Assembly: GCF_000367945.1 (NCBI RefSeq)
Contig: NZ_KB849179.1
Coordinates: 2,255,747 to 2,319,746 of the forward strand
Length of the DNA: 64,000 nt
Reading direction: 5' to 3'
DNA from: Acinetobacter proteolyticus
GTDB lineage: Bacteria > Pseudomonadota > Gammaproteobacteria > Pseudomonadales > Moraxellaceae
The notes under the pieces were generated by a model. That model was not told the origin of the DNA, searched no databases, and saw only the letters and a program-made list of their open reading frames with translations. The translations under genes were made by a program, and so were the position numbers. Positions 17,348 through 31,771 of the stretch are shown here, in pieces. Every line of letters begins with the position of its first letter. The first letter of the stretch is position 1.

Positions 17348-18295
17348 TTAGTGGCCAGAAATCGTAATTACCGCACCATTACCACCAGAATATGTAGTTT
17401 TCAAGCCTTGAATTTCCACATCGCCGATCGAACCAGCGGTTGCACTACCTAAATGAACACCTTTAATGTAAATATCTGAACCATTTACAGGAGATTCACT
17501 GACAATTTTTAAATATCCATCTTTTGCACCAGCAGTGCTTTCACCAACAACACTTACTTGTGCTTTGACTGTCATGTTAGTAGAACCACTATCAGCAACT
17601 TTAATGCTGTCTAGGTGAATTTCACCCGCCAATGTACTTGCTGCGCCAGTTGAAGTTAATTGACCAATTGTTGATTTATCTTTAATACCAAGGTTGGTAA
17701 TTTCCAAGCCACCAGTCATCGTTGTATTCAACATGATCATTGCACCTTGAGGCGCAGCACCTAATTGAATATTTGCATCCATCGTACCAGTTTTTAAAGT
17801 TAAACCAGATAAGATTTCATTTGCTGTACCAGTCGTACCACGCTGGATACTTGTTGCGCTCGGTGTTCCAGAAGCTGCCACTTCAATTTTACCAAGACTA
17901 ATATTCAAACCAGATACTTTTGCCGCTACATTTAGGAACGCACCACCAGTTGTTGAATCACCAGCATCGGTATCGATTGTTAAATCAGCCAAGTTATGAG
18001 AAGGCAATAATGCAGACATATTTGGCGTAATTGCAACATTGTTTACAACGATTGCACCAGCAACACCTGTACCACCAGAACCGATTGTGCCTGCTGCGCC
18101 ACCATTGTCAGCATAACCATCAGTATCATGAATTAATAATTTGTCGATCGTAACAGAAGTAACACCAAGACCAATATTGATACCATCTTGACCTGTTGCA
18201 GCGCTTAGTGCAGCATCATCCATTGACTGCATAGCCATTGCATTTGCGCTAATCGCCATTGAAGAAACTAAAGCTAGTTTAGTAAACATTTTCAT
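17348..18295 (-). CDS. filA: Exported repetitive protein FilA, candidate fibre subunit
   Basis: About 315 residues from the ATG at 18295 (GGGAGAG 6 nt upstream); a longer frame to 18316 adds seven residues without support. Signal peptide MKMFTKLALVSSMAISANAMA, then MDDAALSAATGQDGINI, the GQDG motif common to FilA/DUF6160-type proteins. The mature part has no Cys and is rich in Gly, Thr, Ser, Ala and Asn, with strand-turn units such as GLTLKTGTMDANIQLG, LGIKDKSTIGQLT, IHLDSIKVAD and DIYIKGVHLG, consistent with a beta-solenoid or fibre-forming fold. It is a separate transcription unit, typical of an abundantly made subunit. Function inferred from operon context. Confidence 0.82.
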   Translation of the reverse strand: MKMFTKLALVSSMAISANAMAMQSMDDAALSAATGQDGINIGLGVTSVTIDKLLIHDTDGYADNGGAAGTIGSGGTGVAGAIVVNNVAITPNMSALLPSHNLADLTIDTDAGDSTTGGAFLNVAAKVSGLNISLGKIEVAASGTPSATSIQRGTTGTANEILSGLTLKTGTMDANIQLGAAPQGAMIMLNTTMTGGLEITNLGIKDKSTIGQLTSTGAASTLAGEIHLDSIKVADSGSTNMTVKAQVSVVGESTAGAKDGYLKIVSESPVNGSDIYIKGVHLGSATAGSIGDVEIQGLKTTYSGGNGAVITISGH

Positions 18296-18801
18296 TGAGC
18301 ACTCTCCCAAGAGCATTTATTTTTTGACTTACACTACTCTAAACTGTCCACGGTCGTTTTATTCTTAAATGACAACTTGAACTTCCAATCCTTGAGTAGT
18401 TCGCTTAGCAACTACTAAATTACCTGTTTGTTATTTTATGTTCAACTCCTGTTAACTGCTTTTTATCCACAAACCGACAAACGGCATATAAAACACACAA
18501 TTCCCGAAGCATCAAAAAATTATGACAACATCATGTAATTATTGGTTATTTGCATAAAATAATTTTGAATCCCCAAGAACAAAGTTTAGGGATGCTCCGT
18601 TTATCCCCATCCAAAAACGTATAAGAAGTGTTAACAAAAGCGCTTTCTTATTTTAATTTGATAAATACATCATTCATTTTATCTAAGTAATCTGCTAGCA
18701 CAACACATAATTTTATCCAAAAGACGGGATTATGATCCGTGCGATGTTTTTGAATGTAGTACAATTCTGCTCTCTACATTTAGTGCAAGTATTTCCGTTT
18801 T
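18296..18801. promoter_or_regulatory. Divergent promoter region between filA and pabB
   Basis: No gene. It holds the filA ribosome-binding site, a perfect inverted repeat AGTAGTT (18395-18401) and AACTACT (18410-18416) about 100 bp before the filA start, and one perfect DnaA box TTATCCACA at 18463-18471. I could not fix convincing -10 and -35 elements for either gene. Confidence 0.4.
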
Positions 18802-20145
18802 ATGTCTTATTTTCAGCAAAAGCTTAACACGCAACTCCCTTCTGCATTTGAGCTTCTGTCCCGACTGTATGATTTAACTGGATTGGTCCATTTGCACGAC
18901 AAGACTTCGCCTGTAATTGCCTTTTTACCTACAGAGTTTTTAGTTTTTCAGCACACTGAACTACAGCAATTCCAACAAATACAATTCAATCAATATCAAA
19001 TCAAATCAGAAGCGAACACTCCCTTAGAGTTCGCTCAGTTTGATGACATTTCCTATTCTAATCAGCCTGATGGATTTCATGGTGGGTATATTGGTTTCTG
19101 TAGCTATGACTACAGTGCAGATCAATTTATTGAAATCGATGCACATCCACAGCCACGCTTTTTTTTAGGCCAATACAACAGCTTTTTAAAGTTTCAGCAA
19201 GGTGAATGGTACTTTCATAGTGATGAAGCTCAGGCTGAAAGTATCTATCAATACATTTCCGATTTGATCAAGACGCCAAAACAACTCAATGCACTGTCTT
19301 TAAATCAGCAATGCCAACCTCGTTGGACGAAACAGCAGTACTTCACTGCATTCAACCAAGTTCAGGAGTACATCAAGGCAGGAGATTGTTATCAAATCAA
19401 CTTAACCCAAGAGTTTGTCGCTCAAACACAAGGCTCACTTTTAAGTCGTGCACAAGATTTATGGGAACTCACCCATGCCCCTTATGCGGGTTATCTCAAA
19501 ATAAATGATTTCGAATTACTCAGCTGCTCACCTGAATTGTTTATTGAATTTCAAATTCATCGAAAGATAAAAACGCGCCCAATTAAGGGAACCATGCCCC
19601 GTTATGATGATCCTGAGCAGGATCAAATCTCCAAAGACAAACTCCGCAATTCTGAAAAAGATCAGGCTGAGAATGTCATGATTGTGGATTTACTGCGCAA
19701 TGATTTAAGTGTTTATGCAGAAACAGGTTCGGTAAACACGACAAAACTATTTGAAATTGAGAGCTTCAATCAAGTTCATCATATGGTCAGTGAGATCACC
19801 GCGACTTTAAAAGAACAGATTAATCCAATGCAAATGCTATTGTCTGCCCTGCCTGGCGGTTCGATTACAGGTGCACCCAAAATCCGAGCAATGCAAATTA
19901 TTGAAGAATTAGAAGGCGCACCACGAGGTGCTTATTGTGGCAGCTTGGGGTATTTTAATTTTGATGGGACTGGATGCTGGAATATTTTGATTCGCAGTAT
20001 TCAGCAATACCAGAATCAATTATCGATGTGGGCGGGTGGTGGCATCACCATTGCCTCTGATGCGGAAGCTGAATATCAAGAATGTTTCGATAAAATTTCT
20101 GCCATGCTTGATTTACTCAATACATGGCAGAAAGCGGACATTTAG
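18802..20145 (+). CDS. pabB: Aminodeoxychorismate synthase component I
   Basis: With the PabA glutaminase it converts chorismate and glutamine to 4-amino-4-deoxychorismate for folate synthesis. 447 residues, a full-length chorismate-binding enzyme. Motifs: N-terminal HDKTSP and FHGGYIGFCSYDYS, then YIKAGDCYQINLTQ, KTRPIKGTMPR with the catalytic Lys of PabB, RNSEKDQAENVMIVDLLRNDL and LPGGSITGAPKIRAMQIIEELE. The PIKGT sequence favours PabB over anthranilate synthase TrpE. It is single and ends 8 bp before the convergent hisC stop. Confidence 0.95.
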   Translation: MSYFQQKLNTQLPSAFELLSRLYDLTGLVHLHDKTSPVIAFLPTEFLVFQHTELQQFQQIQFNQYQIKSEANTPLEFAQFDDISYSNQPDGFHGGYIGFCSYDYSADQFIEIDAHPQPRFFLGQYNSFLKFQQGEWYFHSDEAQAESIYQYISDLIKTPKQLNALSLNQQCQPRWTKQQYFTAFNQVQEYIKAGDCYQINLTQEFVAQTQGSLLSRAQDLWELTHAPYAGYLKINDFELLSCSPELFIEFQIHRKIKTRPIKGTMPRYDDPEQDQISKDKLRNSEKDQAENVMIVDLLRNDLSVYAETGSVNTTKLFEIESFNQVHHMVSEITATLKEQINPMQMLLSALPGGSITGAPKIRAMQIIEELEGAPRGAYCGSLGYFNFDGTGCWNILIRSIQQYQNQLSMWAGGGITIASDAEAEYQECFDKISAMLDLLNTWQKADI

Positions 20146-20153
20146 ATCAAAGC

Positions 20154-21239
20154 TTATAAAATTTGCGTTTTAAGCGTATCCACGAAACGCTGATTTTGTT
20201 CATCGGTGCCAATGGTAATACGCAAGAATTGATTGATTCGTGGTTTGTTGAAGTAACGAACAATAATTCCTTGTTCACGCAATTGTTGGGCAAGTTGTGC
20301 CGCATCATGTTGTGGGTGCGTTGCAAAGATAAAATTAGCTTTTGATGGTAAAACCTCAAACCCCAAAGCGGTAAGATCACTCACCAATTGCTCACGGCTC
20401 GCAATCACCTTTTGGCATTGCGCTTCAAAATAAGCTTGATCCTCAAAGGATGCAACAGCTGCAGCAATGGCAAAGCGATCCATTGGATAGGAATTAAAAC
20501 TATTCTTCACTGCTTCAAGCGCAGCAATCAAATGCGCTTGTGCAATCGCAAAGCCAACACGTAATCCTGCCAATGAACGTGATTTCGATGTAGTTTGGCA
20601 AACGACTAGGTTCTCATATCGATTAACCAATTGCACCGCTGACTCTGCACCAAAATCGACATAGGCTTCATCAATCACCACCACACGATCTGGATTTGCT
20701 TTAAGCACTTGTTCAATTTGTTCCAAGTCTAGCGCAACACTGGTTGGTGCATTTGGATTGGTGATAATAATACCGCCATTTTCCTGCGCATAATCCGACA
20801 CATCAATTTCGAACTGGTCATTCAATGGAATCTGCTTGGTTTGCGTTGCAAAAAACTGGCTATAAACAGGATAAAAACTATAAGTAATATCTGGATAAAG
20901 AATCGGCTCTTTTTGAATAAAAAACGCTTTAAAAATATGCGCTAAAACTTCATCCGAACCATTGCCGACAAAGACTTGGCTGATATCTACCTGTTGTTGC
21001 TTAGCAATCGCCTGCTTGAGTGCCGTTGCATCAGGATCTGGATAAAGACGTAGCGCATCAGCTTGATTAGCCAAAACCGCTTCAACCGCTGCCACGACTT
21101 TTGGCGATGGCGGATATGGATTTTCGTTGGTATTCAGTTTGAGTAAGTTCTGAATTTTAGGCTGCTCACCCGGCACATAAGGCTCTAATTCACGAACTTC
21201 GGGACTCCAAAACCGCATTTGTTCTGTTGTAAACGTCAT
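20154..21239 (-). CDS. hisC: Histidinol-phosphate aminotransferase
   Basis: PLP-dependent aminotransferase, imidazole-acetol phosphate to L-histidinol phosphate. 361 residues. Motifs: [14 protein letters not shown] at the N-terminus, [41 protein letters not shown] and [16 protein letters not shown], whose Lys binds PLP. It lies 159 bp downstream of hisD on the same strand; that gap carries a palindromic repeat, so co-transcription is possible but not certain. Confidence 0.95.
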   Translation of the reverse strand: MTFTTEQMRFWSPEVRELEPYVPGEQPKIQNLLKLNTNENPYPPSPKVVAAVEAVLANQADALRLYPDPDATALKQAIAKQQQVDISQVFVGNGSDEVLAHIFKAFFIQKEPILYPDITYSFYPVYSQFFATQTKQIPLNDQFEIDVSDYAQENGGIIITNPNAPTSVALDLEQIEQVLKANPDRVVVIDEAYVDFGAESAVQLVNRYENLVVCQTTSKSRSLAGLRVGFAIAQAHLIAALEAVKNSFNSYPMDRFAIAAAVASFEDQAYFEAQCQKVIASREQLVSDLTALGFEVLPSKANFIFATHPQHDAAQLAQQLREQGIIVRYFNKPRINQFLRITIGTDEQNQRFVDTLKTQIL

Positions 21240-21256
21240 TTTATATTCTCTTGTTG

Positions 21257-21344
21257 CCCTCTCCTAACCTCCCCCAAAGAGAGAGGAATCTTCAAACCTA
21301 TTTCACATATATCGTGACAAGTCCCCGCTCATTTTAGGAGAGGG
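21257..21344. repeat. Palindromic intergenic repeat between hisD and hisC
   Basis: CCCTCTCCT at 21257-21265 is the reverse complement of AGGAGAGGG at 21336-21344, with further C-rich and G-rich sequence around both arms (CCTCCCCCAAAG, TTTGGGAAAGG). The look is that of a dispersed intergenic palindrome rather than a coding remnant. Confidence 0.5.
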
Positions 21345-21398
21345 TTTGGGAAAGGTTTATATTTATTATCGTGCTAGACCACGACACACACTTCAGAT

Positions 21399-22691
21399 TT
21401 AAACTTCATAACGGTAGCGGGCTGAACGTGCATGGGCATCAAGATTTTCTTGTACCGCAAGGACATCGGCCGTTTTCGCCAAAGTTTTAACACCTTGCTG
21501 TGAACACATAATCAGGCTTGAACGCTTCTGGAAATCATAAACCCCAAGTGGCGATGAGAACCTTGCTGTGCCCGAAGTTGGCAACACATGGTTTGGGCCC
21601 GCACAATAATCACCAATCGCTTCTGGTGTATAACGTCCCATAAAGATTGCGCCTGCATGACGAATTTCTTGACTCATCAATTCAGCATCATCAAGGCAGA
21701 GTTCCAAGTGCTCAGGTGCTACTTGATTGATCAACTCAATCGCTTCAGCACGGTCTCGCACCAAGACTAAAGCGCCGCGATTCTGAATCGAGGTTCGCGC
21801 AATTTCAGCTTTTGGCAATTCAGCTAAGTGCTTTTCAATGGCTACTTCGACAGCATTTAATAACGACTCATCAGGCGTAATAAAAATTGCTTGAGCAACG
21901 GTATCGTGTTCTGCTTGAGACAATACATCCATAGCTAACCATTCTGCATTATTTTCGCCTTCGGCATACACCAAAATCTCGGAAGGGCCAGCAATCATAT
22001 CAATCCCGACCTGTCCAAAAACAGCACGTTTTGCAGCCGCAACAAAGCGGTTGCCTGGACCTGTGATTTTATCGACAGCTGGAATGGTTTGTGTACCATA
22101 AGCTAAGGCTGCAACAGCTTGTGCACCACCAATGGTAAAGACTCGGCTTACCCCTGCCAAATAGGCAGCTGCTAATACCAATGGATTTAATTCACCATTC
22201 GGTGCTGGAACCACCATGATGATTTCAGGAACACCCGCTACATGGGCAGGCAAAGCATTCATTAACACCGATGAAGGATAAGACGCTAACCCCCCCGGTA
22301 CATAAATCCCCACGCGATCAAGCGGTGTGACTTTCTGACCTAAGGTATTCCCTAGTTCATCCACATACGTCCAACCTTCTTGCTTTTGTGCTTGGTGGAA
22401 CGAACGAATGCGTTTTGCAGCCAACTCCAAAGCTTCACGAATTTCAGTGCTTAAGCCCTCAAATGCAGTTTTCAGCTGGGCTTGAGTCAGTTCCAAATCA
22501 GAGAATTGATGCGCTGGATGTCGATCGAACTGTTGCGTTAATTTAAGTACATGTTCATCACCATGCTGACGAACATCAGCAATGATTTGGTCTACAGTTT
22601 GTACTAATTGAGGATCATTCACAGTTTCAAATGCTAAAAGTTCAGCAAAAATCTGTTTAAAGTTCTGATCCTGAGTCGATAAACGTCGCAT
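21399..22691 (-). CDS. hisD: Histidinol dehydrogenase
   Basis: Zinc enzyme catalysing the last two NAD-dependent oxidations, L-histidinol to L-histidine. About 430 residues from the ATG at 22691; a GTG four codons upstream is an alternative. Motifs: [68 protein letters not shown] with metal-binding Gln and His, and [13 protein letters not shown] near the end. It precedes hisC and follows the DUF4272 gene. Confidence 0.96.
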   Translation of the reverse strand: MRRLSTQDQNFKQIFAELLAFETVNDPQLVQTVDQIIADVRQHGDEHVLKLTQQFDRHPAHQFSDLELTQAQLKTAFEGLSTEIREALELAAKRIRSFHQAQKQEGWTYVDELGNTLGQKVTPLDRVGIYVPGGLASYPSSVLMNALPAHVAGVPEIIMVVPAPNGELNPLVLAAAYLAGVSRVFTIGGAQAVAALAYGTQTIPAVDKITGPGNRFVAAAKRAVFGQVGIDMIAGPSEILVYAEGENNAEWLAMDVLSQAEHDTVAQAIFITPDESLLNAVEVAIEKHLAELPKAEIARTSIQNRGALVLVRDRAEAIELINQVAPEHLELCLDDAELMSQEIRHAGAIFMGRYTPEAIGDYCAGPNHVLPTSGTARFSSPLGVYDFQKRSSLIMCSQQGVKTLAKTADVLAVQENLDAHARSARYRYEV

Positions 22692-22822
22692 CAATTTACC
22701 CACAAGGCGAATAAGAGAGCGCTAAGTTTACTCTTTTTCACCCCACTTGTGGGCAAGATAACATCAGCATTTCCCTCTGCTTTAATAGGAAAAATCATTT
22801 TTAGGCCGAAATATTTTAGATT

Positions 22823-23485
22823 TTATGTATTTAGGTCAGGATTATCCCAATCCCCATCACGTTGTATGAGCCAATTTAAAGCACCATGACGTTCTACGAC
22901 AATGGAAGCATTTAAATCTTTAGGCGCCTCTTGTTGTTTTAAGCGAGCATCAACACATGCCCAGTCATAGCGATAGATCAAATCAGCCTGATCTAAAATT
23001 TCATCGATACTTCTTAACTCAACTTGCTGCATAAATTCATCAAAAGAATCACATGCAGAGACAACTTGCACTGCAAAATCACAATCTGCAATTGTATCTG
23101 GGTAGCCGAGCTCTTTAACGATGCCTAATGCCCAAAGTAAAACCCAGTAAGCTTCATATTTCCAAATCATATTGACAATGTCTTGTTGAGAAACTTCTTG
23201 ATTTAAAATATTTTGCTCTTTAAGGGTTAACTCATCAAATACTTCAAACTTATTCAACATATCAACGATAAAGCTTTTAGTTTCCTCATCAAATTGCTGA
23301 TGATTTAAATCACAGGCCACTTGGATGATGATCAAACATGTAATCGCCCTTTTGGCAATACTTTCAGCGGAACGAGTGATCACCTCATCAGCAGATTCAA
23401 TATGCGGTAACCATTCTATATAAGGGATAGACTGAGCTTGTAATTTTAAAATTGACTGTTGTTTACGCTGTAAAGGCGTTTTCAT
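22823..23485 (-). CDS. DUF4272 domain protein
   Basis: 220 residues, predicted cytosolic, with no signal or membrane span. The order of a basic start, RSAESIAKRAITCLIIIQVAC, a central WKYEAYWVLLWALG with aromatic residues and YRYDWACVDARL, ending VVERHGALNWLIQRDGDWDNPDLNT, matches DUF4272. Function is unknown. It is inserted between hisG and hisD but is cut off from hisG by a terminator, so it is a positional rather than functional member of the his group. Confidence 0.78.
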   Translation of the reverse strand: MKTPLQRKQQSILKLQAQSIPYIEWLPHIESADEVITRSAESIAKRAITCLIIIQVACDLNHQQFDEETKSFIVDMLNKFEVFDELTLKEQNILNQEVSQQDIVNMIWKYEAYWVLLWALGIVKELGYPDTIADCDFAVQVVSACDSFDEFMQQVELRSIDEILDQADLIYRYDWACVDARLKQQEAPKDLNASIVVERHGALNWLIQRDGDWDNPDLNT

Positions 23486-23579
23486 TGTTATTACTCATTA
23501 CCAGACAATACGCCCTTTTAGCACAGCCCTAAATCTAAAAGGAAGATATTCTTTCCCCAAATCAGAAGATTAAGCGATA

Positions 23580-23605
23580 AAAAACCGTTCAAAAGAACGG
23601 TTTTT
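23580..23605 (-). terminator. Intrinsic terminator after hisG
   Basis: AAAAACCGTTC and GAACGGTTTTT around AAAA, just downstream of the hisG stop on the minus strand. Confidence 0.9.
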
Positions 23606-23624
23606 AGAATCATCATACAAAAAA

Positions 23625-25576
<1,952 letters not shown>

Positions 25577-25828
25577 TTAAGCTCCGAAAAGGCTTGCTTT
25601 GCGCCATTCGTCTTTTGTCATTGCGCGAATCGTAACAGCGTGAACTTCACCACTCGCAATATAAGAATTTAGAGGTGCATAAACCGATTGTTGACGAGCA
25701 ACGGTACGTTTACCTTCAAACTGATCATCAACAATACGCAGGTCAAATTTTCCAGCTTGTCCGCTCACCGCTACTTCTGCTTCAGGGAAAGCTTCTTTTA
25801 AAATTTGCGTGAGCTGCTCACTATTCAT
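25577..25828 (-). CDS. ibaG: BolA family protein IbaG
   Basis: 83 residues, a BolA-fold protein. LTQILKEAFPEAEVAVSGQAGKFDL and the Cys-poor loop before VHAVTIRAMTKDEWRK match the IbaG branch rather than BolA itself. Family members bind Fe-S clusters with monothiol glutaredoxin. It is placed directly upstream of murA, as in enterobacteria. The core helix-turn-strand part is intact. Confidence 0.88.
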   Translation of the reverse strand: MNSEQLTQILKEAFPEAEVAVSGQAGKFDLRIVDDQFEGKRTVARQQSVYAPLNSYIASGEVHAVTIRAMTKDEWRKASLFGA

Positions 25829-25925
25829 TCCAAGACCTCTTATACAACCATTGGTGTAAAACGAGCTATTTTACTATAACTTTTTCACATAATTCAGTAA
25901 GCAGTTTCTTTTTTTATCAATAAAA

Positions 25926-25953
25926 AAAAGAGGCTCCACAAAAAGCCTCTTTT
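25926..25953 (-). terminator. Intrinsic terminator after hpf
   Basis: AAAAGAGGCT and AGCCTCTTTT arms with a short loop, following the hpf stop on the minus strand. Confidence 0.85.
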
Positions 25954-25966
25954 ATAAAAATAAAAA

Positions 25967-26308
25967 CTAACTCAAAAGTGCCAGTTCATGCTGATAAGAA
26001 CATTGAATTTTTCGATGTTTCGCAAGCTGACGTTTTAATTTATCTGTCAATTTTCTAATCGAAGTATACATATCATCGGCTGTCGCCTGTGCAAACAGTT
26101 CCACCCCCGGCAAACGGATAATTGCTTCTGCAATATGGTTTGCACTGCCTTTGTGTGAACGTTTATCAATTTGATGATCTTTAGCCAGCTTGATTTGCAT
26201 ACTATTGACCTGATCGAGATGCTTGGTCATTTGACTAAACTTTTCTTTTATATTTTCTTCAATTGCTGGTGTAATGGTTAAATGGTGTCCACGAATCGTT
26301 ATTTGCAT
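25967..26308 (-). CDS. hpf: Ribosome hibernation promoting factor
   Basis: Short-form HPF/YfiA protein that binds the 30S subunit in stationary phase and promotes ribosome dimers. About 113 residues from the ATG at 26308, which has GAGG upstream; a GTG five codons earlier (26323) is less likely. Typical start MQITIRGHHLTITPAIEENIKEKF, and KRSHKGSANHIAEAIIRLPG and DDMYTSIRKLTDKLKRQLAKHR follow. It lies downstream of rpoN with a 170-bp gap. Confidence 0.93.
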   Translation of the reverse strand: MQITIRGHHLTITPAIEENIKEKFSQMTKHLDQVNSMQIKLAKDHQIDKRSHKGSANHIAEAIIRLPGVELFAQATADDMYTSIRKLTDKLKRQLAKHRKIQCSYQHELALLS

Positions 26309-26478
26309 AATTCTTTCCCTCACCTTTTTTTCTCAGGATACAAGACAATCGCTCAAGCAAATTTAATGTACATCAGTGGTTCAACATCCATTAAATCATT
26401 TTCAGCGACTCCTCTAGTGACTATAAGAAATTCATTATTTCGTAATAATGAACTACTAGAATAGTCACACCTTAAAAT

Positions 26479-27927
26479 TTAGATCAAGACTTTTCTTTCA
26501 GAAGATGAAGGAATATGTAACGATTCACGATATTTTGCTACGGTGCGTCGAGCCACTTCAATCCCTTCATCCTTCAACATTTCAGCGATTGCATTATCAG
26601 ACAAAGGCTTACGTGGATTTTCATTCGATACCAGTTTTTTAATCATGGCACGAATTGCTGTTGATGATGCTTCACCGCCTGTTGTGGTTCCTACATGGCT
26701 TGAAAAAAAGTATTTCAACTCAAATAAACCACGTGGGGTCAGCATATATTTGTTGGTGGTCACACGTGAAACGGTTGACTCATGTAATTCAACTTCTTCT
26801 GCTACATCACGAAGCACCAAAGGTTTCATCGCCTCTGGCCCTTGCTCCAAAAAAGCGCGTTGATGTTCAACAATACAGGTCGCAACTTTCAGCAATGTTT
26901 TATGTCTCTCATCAATGCTTTTAATAAAATTCTTCGCTTCCAGCATTTGATTGCGTAAATACACATTATCATCACTTTGATCAGCACGACGAATCATATT
27001 GGAATAAAAAGAATTAATCCTGAGTTTCGGCATTACATCTGGATTGAGTTGGACTTGCCAATGTTGGTCTTTTTTTGCCACCACAACATCAGGCACTTGA
27101 TACTCAGACTCTTGCTGATTAAATTCCAAACCAGGATAAGGCTTTAAAGTCTTGAGTAAATCAACCGCACTTTTTAGCTGTTCTTTGGATAAACCGGTTT
27201 GTTTTAATAATTTATTCAAATCATTCGAGATCAATAACTCATAGTATTTTAATAGATTTCTAGCTTCAGTAAGATAAGGAATTTTTTCATTAAAAGTTTC
27301 AAGTTGGATACTCAAACATTCAGCCAAATTTCTTGAACCCACTCCAATTGGATCTAAACGTTGAATATGTTTTAAAACCACAACGATTTCATCTTCTTCA
27401 ACTTCTTCCTCACTTTCCATTTCATGCAATAAGCCTGAGACAGCAAGCAAGATATCTTCTAACGTTGCATCGAGGAATCCTTTATCGTCCAAAGAGTCAA
27501 CAATGCAATATGCAATCAGTTTATCTACAGTCGAAAAATGCAAAAGATTCACTTGATCTAAAATATACTCTTTTAGGCTCAATTGTATCTGGCGATTGTC
27601 TTCTCTTTCTTCATATTCTGGTGAGCCCAATGCCGTCGATTGATGGGTATAAATATCATCCCATTCAGTATCTACAGGTAAATCATTAGGAAGATGATCA
27701 GCATTGAGTTCAGTGGTTAAGTCCCCTGTCTCTTTTGCTTCTAGCGTCGAAAGGCTTTCTGTTGTACCTAGATCTTCAATTTTCTCTAATAAAGGATTAC
27801 TATCTAATTGTATCTGGATTTCTTGTTCGAGTTCTAAACTTGAGAGTTGTAAAAGACGTATGGCCTGTTGTAATTGAGGAGTCAACGATAAACTGTTCGC
27901 AACTTTCAATCCAACAGATAATTTCAT
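26479..27927 (-). CDS. rpoN: RNA polymerase sigma-54 factor
   Basis: Alternative sigma factor for -24/-12 promoters, activated by AAA+ enhancer proteins. About 482 residues from ATG 27927, with AAGGAAAG upstream; the family start MKLSVGLKVANSLSLTPQLQ supports it over a frame nine codons longer. Region I: LQQAIRLLQLSSLELEQEI and LDSNPLLE, followed by an acidic region II. The C-terminus has the DNA-binding core and the RpoN box ARRTVAKYRE. Downstream hpf is conserved, but ptsN and npr are not adjacent. Confidence 0.97.
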   Translation of the reverse strand: MKLSVGLKVANSLSLTPQLQQAIRLLQLSSLELEQEIQIQLDSNPLLEKIEDLGTTESLSTLEAKETGDLTTELNADHLPNDLPVDTEWDDIYTHQSTALGSPEYEEREDNRQIQLSLKEYILDQVNLLHFSTVDKLIAYCIVDSLDDKGFLDATLEDILLAVSGLLHEMESEEEVEEDEIVVVLKHIQRLDPIGVGSRNLAECLSIQLETFNEKIPYLTEARNLLKYYELLISNDLNKLLKQTGLSKEQLKSAVDLLKTLKPYPGLEFNQQESEYQVPDVVVAKKDQHWQVQLNPDVMPKLRINSFYSNMIRRADQSDDNVYLRNQMLEAKNFIKSIDERHKTLLKVATCIVEHQRAFLEQGPEAMKPLVLRDVAEEVELHESTVSRVTTNKYMLTPRGLFELKYFFSSHVGTTTGGEASSTAIRAMIKKLVSNENPRKPLSDNAIAEMLKDEGIEVARRTVAKYRESLHIPSSSERKVLI

Positions 27928-28127
27928 AGTCTTTCCTTTTATTAAGATAAGCAAAAAACATGCCTATAAAAATATTTATAACATAAAGCAATGTTTACGC
28001 ATATAAGGAAAATTCGTTTCTACTGACTTATCTGTTCAAAAAACTATCAAAAAAATAAATATATATTCTAATGCAGCGCTAATCACACTATTCCCCCTCA
28101 TTTAGCAAACATTTGAACAACATGGAA

Positions 28128-28463
28128 TCATTTCAAATTTTGCTGCTTTAGGCATTCGATCATTTCATCAAGTACTTTCTGCCCCAGGGTTCTTCGCAAA
28201 AGCTCATTTAAATCCCCTGCTAAAAAGCCAGACCAAGTCGTACTCGTTGAACCAGAAGAATGTGCATAACGTCCACAAGCAGACCAGACTTTTTGATCTG
28301 ATGTAATAGAAGCTAAATACAGCTCCCCTTCAGGATCATCCAATATCCATTCGCGAATAACTCTAGGTGCTTGATATTGTTGCTTAGGTTTTTCTAACCA
28401 CTTCCATACTAAAAAACCTAAATAAACAATTCCAATAGCAGATAAAAGTTCATAGAGAATCAT
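28128..28463 (-). CDS. Small single-span membrane protein, unknown
   Basis: 111 residues. One N-terminal hydrophobic helix (ILYELLSAIGIVYLGFLVWKW) followed by a soluble domain with paired Cys absent and a WILDDPEGELYLASI stretch. I do not recognise a family. It has its own coding-like codon use and lies between the rRNA terminator and rpoN on the minus strand, separated by 173 bp from rpoN. No partner or function can be suggested. Confidence 0.55.
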   Translation of the reverse strand: MILYELLSAIGIVYLGFLVWKWLEKPKQQYQAPRVIREWILDDPEGELYLASITSDQKVWSACGRYAHSSGSTSTTWSGFLAGDLNELLRRTLGQKVLDEMIECLKQQNLK

Positions 28464-28558
28464 ATCAGTCCTAATAGCATTTCTTATTTAACATCTAATT
28501 AGGATAAAAATAGCACGACTCCTTCAATATTGACTTATATTTTCTTTTCTCTTTCCAA

Positions 28559-28596
28559 TAAAAAACACCCCCAACCGTTAGGTTAGGGGTGTTCGT
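28559..28596 (-). terminator. rRNA operon terminator
   Basis: AACACCCCTAACC pairs with GGTTGGGGGTGTT across a short TAAC loop (one mismatched/wobble pair) followed by T-rich sequence on the minus strand, just after 5S. Confidence 0.9.
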
Positions 28597-28603
28597 ATTT
28601 AAA

Positions 28604-28718
28604 AGCTGGCGATGACTTACTCTCACATGGCAAGTGCCACACTACCATCAGCGCTAAGAGGTTTCACTTCTGAGTTCGGGAAGGGATCAGGTGGTTCACT
28701 CTTGCTATTGTCGCCAGC
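28604..28718 (-). rRNA. rrf: 5S ribosomal RNA
   Basis: About 115 nt. Terminal GCTGGCGA and its complement close helix I; the sequence is of gammaproteobacterial 5S type. Last gene of the rRNA operon, 160 bp after 23S, followed by the operon terminator. Confidence 0.95.
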
Positions 28719-28864
28719 AAACTGTTTTGGTTTTGGGTGGTCTTACGTTTTTTGCCACTTAGTACCGAAAGAGTTATTAACGGATTAGTTTAATCGAGTC
28801 GTATTGTAACTAGTTTTGACACTAAATCAAGTTATGTATTGAATTTATCTTGAATACAACAACT

Positions 28865-28878
28865 GTTTGGGTGTTGTA

Positions 28879-28886
<8 letters not shown>
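28865..28886 (-). other. 3' strand of the 23S processing stem
   Basis: The bases here, GTTTGGG and TTGTATAGTCAAG with one extra T, are complementary to 31763-31783 at the other end of 23S. Together they form a stem of about 20 bp that brackets the rRNA, the expected RNase III site. Confidence 0.7.
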
Positions 28887-31771
<2,885 letters not shown>

